Positions 25,189 through 33,470 of a stretch of 59,061 bases of DNA are shown piece by piece. The stretch spans positions 1 to 59,061 of the forward strand of contig JANXYV010000185.1 of the NCBI GenBank assembly GCA_025355875.1. Reading direction: 5' to 3'. Each line of letters begins with the position of its first letter. The first letter of the stretch is position 1. The translations under genes were made by a program, and so were the position numbers. This DNA comes from Prolixibacteraceae bacterium (GTDB lineage Bacteria; Bacteroidota; Bacteroidia; Bacteroidales; Prolixibacteraceae). The notes under the pieces are model-generated. The model searched no databases. It had not been told where the DNA came from and saw nothing but the letters and a program-made list of their open reading frames with translations.

Positions 25189-26886
25189 ATGGCCACACAG
25201 CGTGTAAGCGGCTCACAAGCCGTAATTTTATCCCTTCTGGAGGAAGGCGTTGATACCATTTTCGGGTATCCGGGAGGTGCGATCATGCCAATCTATGACG
25301 CTCTCTACGATTTTGACCAACAGGTAACTCATTATCTCACCCGTCACGAGCAGGGAGCTATCCATGCTGCGGAAGGTTATGCAAAAGTGACCGGAAAAGT
25401 GGGCGTTTGCTTTGCAACTTCAGGGCCTGGGGCAACTAACCTGATCACTGGTTTGGCCGATGCCCAGATCGATTCAATTCCATTGGTTTGCATTACCGGA
25501 CAAGTGGCTTCGCCTCTGCTCGGAACTGATGCTTTTCAGGAATCGGATGTGGTCGGGATTACCATGCCGGTGACCAAGTGGAATTTCCAGGTGACCTCGG
25601 CTGACGAAATTCCGGAAGCTATTGCCAAAGCCTTTCACATAGCTCTTACCGGTCGTCCGGGACCAGTCCTGCTGGACATTGCCAAAGATGCCCAGTTTGC
25701 GCAGTTCGATTTTGAATATAAAAAGTGTACCAAGATCAGGAGTTATTTGCCTGAATATCCGATAGATCCATTCCAGGTGAAGGCAGCAGCCGACCTGATT
25801 AATGAAGCTAAAAAACCGATAGTCCTGTTTGGTCATGGGGTTATTTTAGGACATGCCGAGGCTGAATTGAAAGAGTTTATCGAGAAAACAGGAATTCCGG
25901 CAGCATGGACTTTACTTGGACTTTCAGCTCTTCCAAGCGATCATCCGCTCAATGTTGGGATGCTTGGAATGCACGGAAATTATGGACCGAATATCAAGAC
26001 CAATGAAGCCGACGTGGTGATTTCAATCGGTATGCGTTTCGACGACAGGGTAACCGGAAAAGTAGCTGCATATGCACGTCAGGCGAAAGTTATCCATCTT
26101 GAAATCGATCCGGCGGAGATCAATAAAATCATCCATGCCGATGCACCGGTTTTGGGAAATGCCAAAAAATCGCTCCGGATGCTGATCGACAATGTGAACT
26201 CCAATTTCCACTCAGATTGGCTGGCAGAATTTCATGCCTGCGACAAGATCGAGTACGACAAGGTGATTTTCCACGATGTTTATCCGAAAAAGGTAGGACT
26301 AACTATGGGTGAAGTGGTGCGGATTGCCTCCGAAAAAACCAATAACGACGCCATTTTAGTGACCGACGTAGGTCAGCAACAGATGATTGCTTCCCGTTAT
26401 TTCAAATTTCACCAGTCACGTAGCAATGTTACTTCCGGAGGTTTGGGAACCATGGGCTACGGTGTTCCGGCGGCAATGGGCGCCAAAATTGGCCAGCCCG
26501 ACCGGGTGGTATTCGCTATGGTTGGAGACGGAGGTTTCCAGATGACCATTCAGGAACTCGGAACCATTTCGCAATACGAGATTGGTGTGAAAATCATCGT
26601 GCTGAACAACAATTTCCTGGGAATGGTTCGGCAATGGCAACAGCTTTTCTTTGAGAAACGCTATTCGTTTACCGAAATGAAAAACCCTGATTTCGTTGGA
26701 ATTGCCAAAGCGTACGGACTGGCTTCGCAAAAGGTCACGTCACGCGATCAACTTGAAACGGCGATTCAGGAGATGCTTGATCATGAAGGTCCATATGTGC
26801 TCGAAGTGGTTGTCGAACAGGAAGATAATGTTTTTCCGATGATTCCCACCGGTGCCTCTATTTCAGATATTATCCTTGAACCGTAA
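25189..26886 (+). CDS. ilvB: Acetolactate synthase, large (catalytic) subunit
   Basis: 565 aa. It makes acetolactate or acetohydroxybutyrate from pyruvate (plus 2-ketobutyrate), the first common step to Val, Leu and Ile. It carries the ThDP-dependent enzyme features: GYPGGAIMPIYDAL at the N-terminus, the catalytic Glu in RHEQGAIHAAEGYA, the central FAD-binding domain, and the ThDP-Mg motif GDGGFQMTIQEL...NNNFLGMVRQWQ. The regulatory subunit follows 150 bp downstream, after two palindromic repeats. Confidence 0.97.
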   Translation: MATQRVSGSQAVILSLLEEGVDTIFGYPGGAIMPIYDALYDFDQQVTHYLTRHEQGAIHAAEGYAKVTGKVGVCFATSGPGATNLITGLADAQIDSIPLVCITGQVASPLLGTDAFQESDVVGITMPVTKWNFQVTSADEIPEAIAKAFHIALTGRPGPVLLDIAKDAQFAQFDFEYKKCTKIRSYLPEYPIDPFQVKAAADLINEAKKPIVLFGHGVILGHAEAELKEFIEKTGIPAAWTLLGLSALPSDHPLNVGMLGMHGNYGPNIKTNEADVVISIGMRFDDRVTGKVAAYARQAKVIHLEIDPAEINKIIHADAPVLGNAKKSLRMLIDNVNSNFHSDWLAEFHACDKIEYDKVIFHDVYPKKVGLTMGEVVRIASEKTNNDAILVTDVGQQQMIASRYFKFHQSRSNVTSGGLGTMGYGVPAAMGAKIGQPDRVVFAMVGDGGFQMTIQELGTISQYEIGVKIIVLNNNFLGMVRQWQQLFFEKRYSFTEMKNPDFVGIAKAYGLASQKVTSRDQLETAIQEMLDHEGPYVLEVVVEQEDNVFPMIPTGASISDIILEP

Positions 26887-26890
26887 AAAA

Positions 26891-26920
26891 GCCTCCCCCG
26901 ACCCCTCCAAAATGGAGGGG
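26891..26920. repeat. Palindromic repeat copy behind ilvB
   Basis: Lead-in GCCTCCCCCGA, then hairpin CCCCTCCA (26902-26909), loop AAA, TGGAGGGG (26913-26920). It starts 4 bp after the ilvB stop. Same family as the copies at 14811 and 30081. Confidence 0.75.
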
Positions 26921-26990
26921 AGAAAGAATTGATAGTCTGATTAGTAAAACAAATATTCGACAATAAATTTTAAACCTTTGCTTTTTTTAA

Positions 26991-27020
26991 GCCTCCCCTT
27001 CGGGGAGGTTTGGAGGGGCT
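26991..27020. repeat. Palindromic repeat copy before ilvN
   Basis: Hairpin CCTCCCC (26992-26998), loop TTC, GGGGAGG (27002-27008), followed by TTTGGAGGGGCT. It lies 16 bp before the ilvN ATG, where a stable hairpin could affect ilvN translation. Confidence 0.7.
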
Positions 27021-27036
27021 TCAAAACAGTATCAAG

Positions 27037-27579
27037 ATGAAACAAGAATATATAATAACCGTTTTTTCGGAAGACCATATTGGCTTGCTGAGCAGAATTA
27101 CCATCATTTTTACCAGGCGAAAAATTAATATCGATAGTCTGACCGTGTCAGAATCGGCAATACGGGGAGTTTTCAAATTTACCATCGTCATTCACGAAAC
27201 GGCCGACCGTGTTCAAAAAGTGGTGGGTCAACTTGAAAAAGTGGTGGATGTGCTCAAAGTTTTCGCCAATACCAACGACGAAATGATTTATCAGGAACTG
27301 GCGCTCTACAAGGTGTCGACCGATTTGTTGTTCGAATCGGATGAAGTCGAAAAAATTGTTCGCCGCTCCGGAGCGCGAATCCTTGAAGTTACCCGCGAAT
27401 ATGTGGTAATCGAAAAGACCGGGCATTCGGACGAGACTCAGCTGTTGTTTGACGAGTTGAACGTTTTTGGAGTCACCCAGTTTATCCGTTCCGGAAGGGT
27501 TGCCATTACCCGCAGCACCATCGAGCGGCTTTCGGTATTCCTGAAAGAGCGCGATGCCTTGCTAGAGCAAGTGGATTAG
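27037..27579 (+). CDS. ilvN: Acetolactate synthase, small (regulatory) subunit
   Basis: 180 aa from the ATG at 27037; a TTG 27 bp upstream lies in the repeat and is unlikely. The N-terminal ACT domain (about 4-80) reads IITVFSEDHIGLLSRITIIF...INIDSLTVSES and binds valine for feedback inhibition. The C-terminal domain (about 85-170) fits the longer IlvN/IlvH type. It activates and regulates IlvB. It is the last gene before the convergent corrinoid module. Confidence 0.95.
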   Translation: MKQEYIITVFSEDHIGLLSRITIIFTRRKINIDSLTVSESAIRGVFKFTIVIHETADRVQKVVGQLEKVVDVLKVFANTNDEMIYQELALYKVSTDLLFESDEVEKIVRRSGARILEVTREYVVIEKTGHSDETQLLFDELNVFGVTQFIRSGRVAITRSTIERLSVFLKERDALLEQVD

Positions 27580-27584
27580 AAAGA

Positions 27585-27682
27585 AAGTTCGGAGTGCCTA
27601 AAGTGAACTAAAGTGCCTAAAGTTATTTGACAAATTTCTGTGCTTAACTTTAGACACTCCGAATTTTAGGCACTCCGAACTA
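27585..27682. repeat. Long inverted repeat between convergent ilvN and ramA-like genes
   Basis: Left arm 27585-27624 (GTTCGGAGTGCCTAAAG and GTGAACTAAAGTGCC units) and right arm 27646-27682 (AACTTTAGACACTCC, TTTAGGCACTCCGAACT). It is related to 25052-25156. Between convergent genes it can serve as a bidirectional terminator. Its right end touches the last codon of the minus-strand gene. Confidence 0.8.
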
Positions 27683-29167
27683 CTGGAATAGCATCTTGTC
27701 CACATAAATATTCTGAAAGTTCGGATCACCTTCCAGATTGACGTGGATTGTTTTTGACAAAATTTCCTGTGTCATTTCTGAATCTTCAAAAAGAAACATT
27801 TTTGCGCCAATAAGCGCGGTATTTCCCATTTTGTGAATCTTTTCCTCCGGAAGTTCAATCATTCCGGTCTCCACCACATTCGTGAGGTTGATATAGTTTC
27901 CGAAACCTCCGGCAATGTAAATTTCATGAATGTCAGCAACCTGAATCTCCAGTTTATTAGATAAAATGGTCAGCCCGGCTGCGATGGCAGCTTTGGCAAG
28001 CTGAAATTCATTGATGTCTTTCTGGGTCAGGTATACTTTTTGGGTCAGTTGGATTTTATCTTCACCTGAATTGATCTCGCCAAACATCCCAATCAGATCC
28101 ATTTTCCGGAGAATGGCGACTGCATCAATCAAAGCGCTTCCACAAATTCCTTTTGCCGCAGTATTTCCAATTACGCTGACTTCCATCTTTCCGTCAATCA
28201 GGCTGAGCGACGAAATGGCGCCGGTAACTGCCCGCATTCCCATCGAAATGTTGGCTCCTTCAAAAGCTGGTCCTGCTGCGGTTGAGGCGCAAACGATCTG
28301 ATCTATATTGCCAATCACAATCTCTCCGTTGGTTCCCAGATCAATCAACGCAGTAAAATTTTCCTTCCGGTGAAGTCCGGTAGCCGCAATTCCGGCCAGA
28401 ATATCGCTACCCACAAAACTTCCGATGGAAGGATAGAACTGTACTTTTTCTTTAACCTGAAGTTTCCATCCAAGTTCTTCCGGGGTGAAAACCTTCATTC
28501 CTAAATCTCCGGCATGAAACGGGTACATCGAAAGCGGAGAAACATCGCAACCGCTGAAAATAAGTTGCATTACTGTGTTCCCGACCAGAACAACTTTCTC
28601 CAGATGAACATCCTGTCTTTTTAGTATCAATCCAATCATGGTCCCGATTGCTGAACGGATGATTTGGGTCATTTCGCCGGTATGTCCGTCCAGACAAGAC
28701 TGTATTCGGGAAATCAGGTCGGCTCCAAATTTCACCTGTGGGTTCAGCATGGTTTCCACCGCCAGCACGTTTGCCGAAGTTAAATCGACCAATTGGGCCA
28801 CAATGGTGGTGGTTCCAAAATCAATGGCAATTCCAAAACCTTTTTGCGGAGTAAAATCAAATTCACTTTCGTCAGCCAGAATCAGGTGGTTGAACTGTTC
28901 AACTTCGAGGGTAATGTCGCTGGTACACTTGCTGAAACAGGCAAGCCGCCAATCAGGAGCTAAAGCAAGCCTTTCAAGTTTTTGCCGGTGTTGGTATGTG
29001 ATTTGAATTTCACCATCCAATAACCTGACTTTGCATTTTCCGCAGGTTCCTTTTCCACCGCATGGAAACTCAATTCCAAATTCGTGCAGTACATCAATCA
29101 GCGGAGTCAGATCGTTGACCTGAATTTCTTTTCCAAGCGGATGGAGCCGGATGGTATGTTTCTTCAT
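27680..29167 (-). CDS. RamA-like reductive activator of corrinoid proteins (2Fe-2S + ASKHA)
   Basis: 495 aa. An N-terminal plant-type ferredoxin domain has Cys36, Cys42, Cys45 and Cys77 (PCGGKGTCGKC...C) for a 2Fe-2S cluster. A linker follows, then an ASKHA-type ATP-binding domain (GIAIDFGTTTIVAQL near 111; LIDLGTNGEIVIGN; IYIAGGFGNYI) of the corrinoid activation family (DUF4445). Such proteins use ATP and a reductant to bring inactive Co(II) corrinoid back to Co(I). The start overlaps the GTPase gene by 4 nt (ATGA), placing it at the end of the mtaC-mtaB module. Confidence 0.88.
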   Translation of the reverse strand: MKKHTIRLHPLGKEIQVNDLTPLIDVLHEFGIEFPCGGKGTCGKCKVRLLDGEIQITYQHRQKLERLALAPDWRLACFSKCTSDITLEVEQFNHLILADESEFDFTPQKGFGIAIDFGTTTIVAQLVDLTSANVLAVETMLNPQVKFGADLISRIQSCLDGHTGEMTQIIRSAIGTMIGLILKRQDVHLEKVVLVGNTVMQLIFSGCDVSPLSMYPFHAGDLGMKVFTPEELGWKLQVKEKVQFYPSIGSFVGSDILAGIAATGLHRKENFTALIDLGTNGEIVIGNIDQIVCASTAAGPAFEGANISMGMRAVTGAISSLSLIDGKMEVSVIGNTAAKGICGSALIDAVAILRKMDLIGMFGEINSGEDKIQLTQKVYLTQKDINEFQLAKAAIAAGLTILSNKLEIQVADIHEIYIAGGFGNYINLTNVVETGMIELPEEKIHKMGNTALIGAKMFLFEDSEMTQEILSKTIHVNLEGDPNFQNIYVDKMLFQ

Positions 29168-30153
29168 TTTGCCAAAAGTTTCAGGAATCCTTCTTCAATG
29201 GTTTTTGGATTGGTATCCGATTTTTCGGCAATAAAGATAATTTCATTTTGCTCTTTTGGCTCACAGGGTTCAACGGAACATCCGGAGAATGTAAAATTGA
29301 AGAGATTCCAGCCATCCGAATTTCTCAAGTGACCTTTTGCCCGGATGATGGAAGGATTTTCCCTGAAAAAATCAGGTAATTTTTCCAGTTCAAATTGGCA
29401 TTCAGCACCAAACTGCAGGTTTATTTCCTGAAAGTTTTTATCGGTATGAATCAAACTTCCACCTAAAACAAAGTGAACTTCGTTTCCGGTTTGCGGCTTC
29501 AGGAATTCCAGAGAAAGTATTTCCGGTGAAAAAGATTGGCTGGATAGGCAGTGCATCTTTTCAGGAAACAGCAGTTTGAATTTTTCGATTTGCCGGTCCT
29601 GAATTTCGGGGCCAGCAAGTAAATCGCATTTGCTGAAAACGATCAGCGACGCCCCCGAAATTTGTGATTTGTACATGAAATTGATTTTCAGGCGCGGATT
29701 TTCGATGGCGGTAATGTCAACCAGACAAATTGCAGGTAATAATTCGAGTTCCGTTCTGGTGGCAATGATTTCAGATACCATGTTGATACCGCCCAAACCA
29801 CTCGGTTCGATGATGATTCGATCGAATTTACCGGATTGAACGATCTTTTCAAGGTCCTCCTGAAAGTAAGCCCCTGCTGAGCAGCAAATGCAACCGCCCG
29901 AAATATCGAAAACAGTGCCTGCAATCGATGAGGATTGTAATGTTTGGCCATCGATGGAGATCTTCCCAAATTCATTGATCACAATCGCCCAATTTTCATT
30001 GCTGGGTTTCTGTTTCAATAAACCGATAATGGCAGTTGTCTTGCCAGAACCTAAAAACCCGGAGATGATATTTACTGGAAGCCTCTCCCCAACCCTCTCC
30101 AAAGGAGAGGGAGTTTCAACGCTTCGATCTAATATTTTTGCAATTTCAGACAC
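29164..30153 (-). CDS. CobW/G3E family GTPase
   Basis: 329 aa with a GTG start; no in-frame ATG lies upstream. Motifs: Walker A GFLGSGKTT (about 32-40), the metal-binding CxCC in GGCICCSAG (about 86-94), IIEPSGLGG, and a modified G4 SKCD. The G3E family delivers metals or cofactors, including cobalamin-related roles in corrinoid methyltransferase clusters. Residues about 14-25 (TPSPLERVGERL) are encoded by a palindromic repeat, so the N-terminus has been lengthened or replaced by a repeat insertion; the conserved fold starts at PVNIISGF. It is coupled to the RamA-like gene. Confidence 0.88.
   Translation of the reverse strand: MSEIAKILDRSVETPSPLERVGERLPVNIISGFLGSGKTTAIIGLLKQKPSNENWAIVINEFGKISIDGQTLQSSSIAGTVFDISGGCICCSAGAYFQEDLEKIVQSGKFDRIIIEPSGLGGINMVSEIIATRTELELLPAICLVDITAIENPRLKINFMYKSQISGASLIVFSKCDLLAGPEIQDRQIEKFKLLFPEKMHCLSSQSFSPEILSLEFLKPQTGNEVHFVLGGSLIHTDKNFQEINLQFGAECQFELEKLPDFFRENPSIIRAKGHLRNSDGWNLFNFTFSGCSVEPCEPKEQNEIIFIAEKSDTNPKTIEEGFLKLLAK
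30081..30111. repeat. Palindromic repeat inside the CobW-type gene
   Basis: Lead-in GCCTCTCCCCAA, hairpin CCCTCTCC (30093-30100), loop AAA, GGAGAGGG (30104-30111). It is translated in frame as part of the N-terminal extension. Confidence 0.8.
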
Positions 30154-30191
30154 TCTTTGCAGTAAGTAAAGATACCTTGTTCAGCGCAATT

Positions 30192-30230
30192 TTAAGTCCC
30201 CTCCTTTGGATGGGATTTGGGGGAGGCTTC
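30192..30230. repeat. Degenerate palindromic repeat between mtaB-like and CobW-type genes
   Basis: AAGTCCCCTCCTTTGGATGGG followed by GGGGGAGGCTT resembles the GCCTCCCC family, with mismatches. It fills most of the 79-bp gap between the two genes. Confidence 0.55.
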
Positions 30231-30232
30231 TC

Positions 30233-31609
30233 CTACAACCCATACTCCGATAGTATAAATTTGCTTTGATCAAGCAAAGGAAGCATCATTTCGATGAATT
30301 CGCTTTCGCTCTCAGGAATGCTCTCCAATTCGTCGCGAAGGATAGGCAGATAAGCCGTTTCCATTTCTGAAAGTTTTATCTTGCCTGAAGCCAAAGCTTC
30401 TTCAATGATATCGAGTGCTGTAATGGCTCCATTTCTGGCATTGGCCACATATGAGTCACCTTTAATCAATTCCTTCGAAATGCGAATCACATTCTCCGGT
30501 GAAAGGATCAACGCCTGTGGATCGGTGTAAACATCAGATGCAACCAGCAATTGCTGTAAAATATGGCTGGGAACAGTTCCGGCGATTAAAGCCTGATTCA
30601 TCAGCCGGGCGTCGTATTCCAATTGCTCCAGATAGGCAGTAGGCGCCATGCCCGACAACAATTTGATATTCTGAACCGATTCGTTGCTCCATAAATCGCA
30701 GCAGGCAGAGGCAATATTTCCAATGGGACTGAGATGAGCACAGGCAGCCGTTTTTCCTTCCATCGAAATCGGAATTCCGGTGATGGCTTTCAGGAAAGGT
30801 CCTTCGTATCCGCAATCCTTATCCGGACCGACTGCGCCTTCTTCCATAGCCACAATGGAACGAACCACCGAAATCACTCGAACCAGTGCGGCAAATACCC
30901 GTGGAATGTATTTCTTTTCGGCTAAAACCATGGCCGTATTGGCAAACCCGCAGGCAGAATCACCAGCAGCAATTTTCCCATGCTGACTGGCCAGGCCAAA
31001 AATTTTCTTCCACAGAAATTGCATGTCCCGGACTCCCAAAACCGCCAGTGCAAATACGATGGTTTTAATATCGCAATTCATTAGTGCATCGTCCGAAACT
31101 TCCTTCCCACCTGTACTTTCGATCGAAAGCAGATCTCCACCGGCAATCATTCCCTTTTCGAAAAGTTCCATCATGGGTTCCAGATATTGCGAAGTTCGTT
31201 GTTTGGCGGGTCGCTCAAATTCACGCAGATCGTTTGGTGTCAGGCGAATTTCAGAAGCAAGTCCATGTTTCTGGTAATATTTCTCACAGATTTCGTTCAT
31301 GACTTTGACTATCTCGATTCCAATCCAGGGGGTTTTTGTCATTTCAAGCAGCGTTTCCAGTTCGAGAACTACTCCTTTTGAATTCAAATCAACTGCGCGT
31401 TCGAGCGCTCCTTCAGCAATTTCGCGGTAATGTTCATAAACCTGCGGCAAGGTACTTTCGTTGATGCTCATCACCGGAAGCGTAAAATTCAATTCGGCGT
31501 AAACCTGTCCACCGCCGATTTCAAGGCCGCGACGGGTTTTTACCGGGTTTGGAGCTATGCCGAAAATAAGGTCTTCAGGATTGGTTATAATCAGACTTTT
31601 GTATTTCAT
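30233..31609 (-). CDS. mtaB: Methanol:corrinoid methyltransferase (MtaB-like)
   Basis: 458 aa, the length of the MtaB family, aligning from LIFGIAPNPVKTRRGLEIGGG through PEVNFTLP-like and the middle segments GGDLLSIESTGGKE, AAGDSACGFANTAMVLAEK and EEGAVGPDKDCGYEGPFLKAITG. These fit the Zn-binding TIM-barrel region of methanol-cobalamin methyltransferases. It moves the methyl group of methanol to the cob(I)alamin-type cofactor of the MtaC-like protein encoded next door. Substrates other than methanol are possible. No CoM methyltransferase (MtaA) is in the window. Confidence 0.88.
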   Translation of the reverse strand: MKYKSLIITNPEDLIFGIAPNPVKTRRGLEIGGGQVYAELNFTLPVMSINESTLPQVYEHYREIAEGALERAVDLNSKGVVLELETLLEMTKTPWIGIEIVKVMNEICEKYYQKHGLASEIRLTPNDLREFERPAKQRTSQYLEPMMELFEKGMIAGGDLLSIESTGGKEVSDDALMNCDIKTIVFALAVLGVRDMQFLWKKIFGLASQHGKIAAGDSACGFANTAMVLAEKKYIPRVFAALVRVISVVRSIVAMEEGAVGPDKDCGYEGPFLKAITGIPISMEGKTAACAHLSPIGNIASACCDLWSNESVQNIKLLSGMAPTAYLEQLEYDARLMNQALIAGTVPSHILQQLLVASDVYTDPQALILSPENVIRISKELIKGDSYVANARNGAITALDIIEEALASGKIKLSEMETAYLPILRDELESIPESESEFIEMMLPLLDQSKFILSEYGL

Positions 31610-31725
31610 GTTATTGAAAATTAAAATGTTAATGCGATAATTAATCGTTGAGTTAGGTGTGATGCTGTTTATTTTGCCGTATTTCTACAACAATCAAATT
31701 CCTTCAGTATTCAGATTTATTTCTT

Positions 31726-32394
31726 TTAGGAGGCCAGTTTGCTCAAATGTTCCACCACACCTTGCGGATCGGGAGCGTAAAAATCAGCACCAATTTTTTG
31801 GCAGTAATCGTTATTCACCGGAGCGCCGCCTATAAACACTTTCGTGGTTGGAAGATTTGCCTTGATATCAGAAACAATCTCGCCCATATTGACCATTGTG
31901 GTTGTGAGCAGGGCTGATAATGCCACTATTGCACCGGGGTTATTGTTTACCGCTTCGATGTATCGTGCCGAAGGAACATCCACACCCAAATCAATAACCG
32001 TCCAACCTGCGCCTTCGACCATCATGGCCACCAGGTTTTTGCCGATATCATGCAAATCGCCTTTTACGGTTCCAATGATGAATGTACCTTTGGTTTTGAT
32101 TTCGCCGGAAGTAAAAAATGGTTTTAACTGAAGCATTGAAGCGCCCATTGCTTTAGCTGACATGAGCATCTGTGGTACAAAAATCTTGTTTTCAGAAAAT
32201 TTCTTTCCAACGCGGTCCATTGCGGGGACCAACGCGTTTTCAAGAATTTGCTGGGGGCCAACTCCGCTTTCAAGAGCCTTTATGGTCAGTTCGTAGGCAC
32301 CGTTTTCTCCTTTAAGTTGAGGCGGGTAGGGTGATTTAAAATCTACTTTTCCGAATTCAACCGCCTGCAGTAATTTTTCGAGTAATTCTTCCAT
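31726..32394 (-). CDS. mtaC: Corrinoid protein (MtaC-like)
   Basis: 222 aa from the ATG at 32394; a frame 42 nt longer is less likely. The N-terminal helical cap (about 1-95, with VPQMLMSAKAM) is followed by a B12-binding Rossmann domain. It carries the cobalt-ligand motif GDLHDIGKN (His115), then VPSARYIEAV and IGGAPVN. It carries the methyl group between MtaB and an acceptor methyltransferase. It is the first gene of the module, opposite the frameshifted AraC gene. Confidence 0.9.
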   Translation of the reverse strand: MEELLEKLLQAVEFGKVDFKSPYPPQLKGENGAYELTIKALESGVGPQQILENALVPAMDRVGKKFSENKIFVPQMLMSAKAMGASMLQLKPFFTSGEIKTKGTFIIGTVKGDLHDIGKNLVAMMVEGAGWTVIDLGVDVPSARYIEAVNNNPGAIVALSALLTTTMVNMGEIVSDIKANLPTTKVFIGGAPVNNDYCQKIGADFYAPDPQGVVEHLSKLAS

Positions 32395-32527
32395 CAGTTT
32401 TGAATATTTAATTGAATTGGTTTCTGACACAAACATAACTACCAGATGGTGTGAAATCTACACCTATTTTTACTAATATTGATGCAATATTCACATTTCA
32501 TGGAATATTTGTATAATTAAAACTACC
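32395..32527. promoter_or_regulatory. Divergent control region of the mta module
   Basis: 133 bp between mtaC and the AraC-type gene. It has three AATATT motifs (32475-32480, 32486-32491, 32504-32509), the first two in an AATATT-N5-AATATT arrangement. A near -7 box GAATATTTG lies before the regulator. The exact sites are uncertain. Confidence 0.4.
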
Positions 32528-33407
32528 ATGTCGGCATTACTTGAGCAAATTGTTTTGAATGAAGACGAATCGTTTTTCATCGGAATTTTCCAAGATAACC
32601 TGGACAAAAGCACCTGGCATTATCACCGGAATTTTGAGATCAGTTTTATTACGGAAGGATCAGGCAAACGGATAGTTGCTGATTCGATGGAGGAATTTCA
32701 GCCTGGCGACCTTGTTTTTTTTGGGTCGAAACCTGCCACATGTGTGGCTGGCTGAGAAAGAAACGTTGATGCCATCCAAACGGACGCTCGAAATGGTTTT
32801 TCTTCAGTTTACTCCTGAAATAGTTGGCCAACAATTGTTAAGTCTTCCCGAATTTGAATATGTGGCCATAGCTCTGGCTTCTTCTGAACGAGGGGTCCAG
32901 ATTGTTGGACAGACGCTCAACGAAGTCAGTGAGCTGATGCTTCAAATGCCCTATTTAAAGGGGTTTGAACGAATGCTACACTTCTTTAGGATACTGGATG
33001 TTATTGGCAGAAGTGAGACGAACATTCAGCTTGCAAGCCAAGAGTTCATGAAAACCCGTTTTGAGACTGTTAGCAAACGAATTACAGCCATCCATGAATA
33101 TTTAATGAATCATTATCGCGATGAAGTTGACCTTAAGAAACTCGCCGCATTGGTAAATATGGCTGAAGGATCGTTGTGCAGGTATTTTAAGTCAAACATG
33201 GGCATGACTGTTTTTGAATACCTGAACCAGATCAAAATCGATTTTGCCTGTAAGTTATTAATGGATCACGATTTGAGTATTCTGGATGTTTGTTTCGATA
33301 GTGGTTTTAATAACCTGAGCCATTTCAATAAACAATTTAGAAAAACAGCAGGTGTGCCTCCATCCGAATACAGGAAACGGTTTAAGGGATTGCACAGCTT
33401 CGAGTGA
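32528..33407 (+). pseudogene. AraC-family regulator gene with a +1 frameshift
   Basis: The first frame gives a cupin-like start (WHYHRNFEISFITEGSGKR; FQPGDLVFFGS) and stops at 32754. The second frame resumes at NLPHVWLAEKE and runs through a complete AraC DNA-binding domain (LAALVNMAEGSLCRYFK; VCFDSGFNNLSHFNKQFRK). Removing one A from the AAA in GGGTCGAAACC (about 32737-32745) restores FFGSNLPHVWLAE, the usual sequence at this point, and the total length (880 nt) is 3n+1. Probably a recent mutation or a sequencing error. It lies divergent to mtaC and was probably its regulator. Confidence 0.85.
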
Positions 33408-33470
33408 TAATTTTCCTTTTTTATTACAATGTTTTTGTCCGTAACTTCGTACTTATTCAAAATCAAATTC

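Noticed and set aside
27010-27036. TTG start for ilvN nine codons upstream
   Set aside because: It falls in a palindromic repeat, and the ACT domain begins right after the ATG at 27037.
25052-27682. CRISPR-like array from repeated CTAAAGTG units
   Set aside because: The units are arranged as inverted arms without regular spacers, and no cas gene is present.
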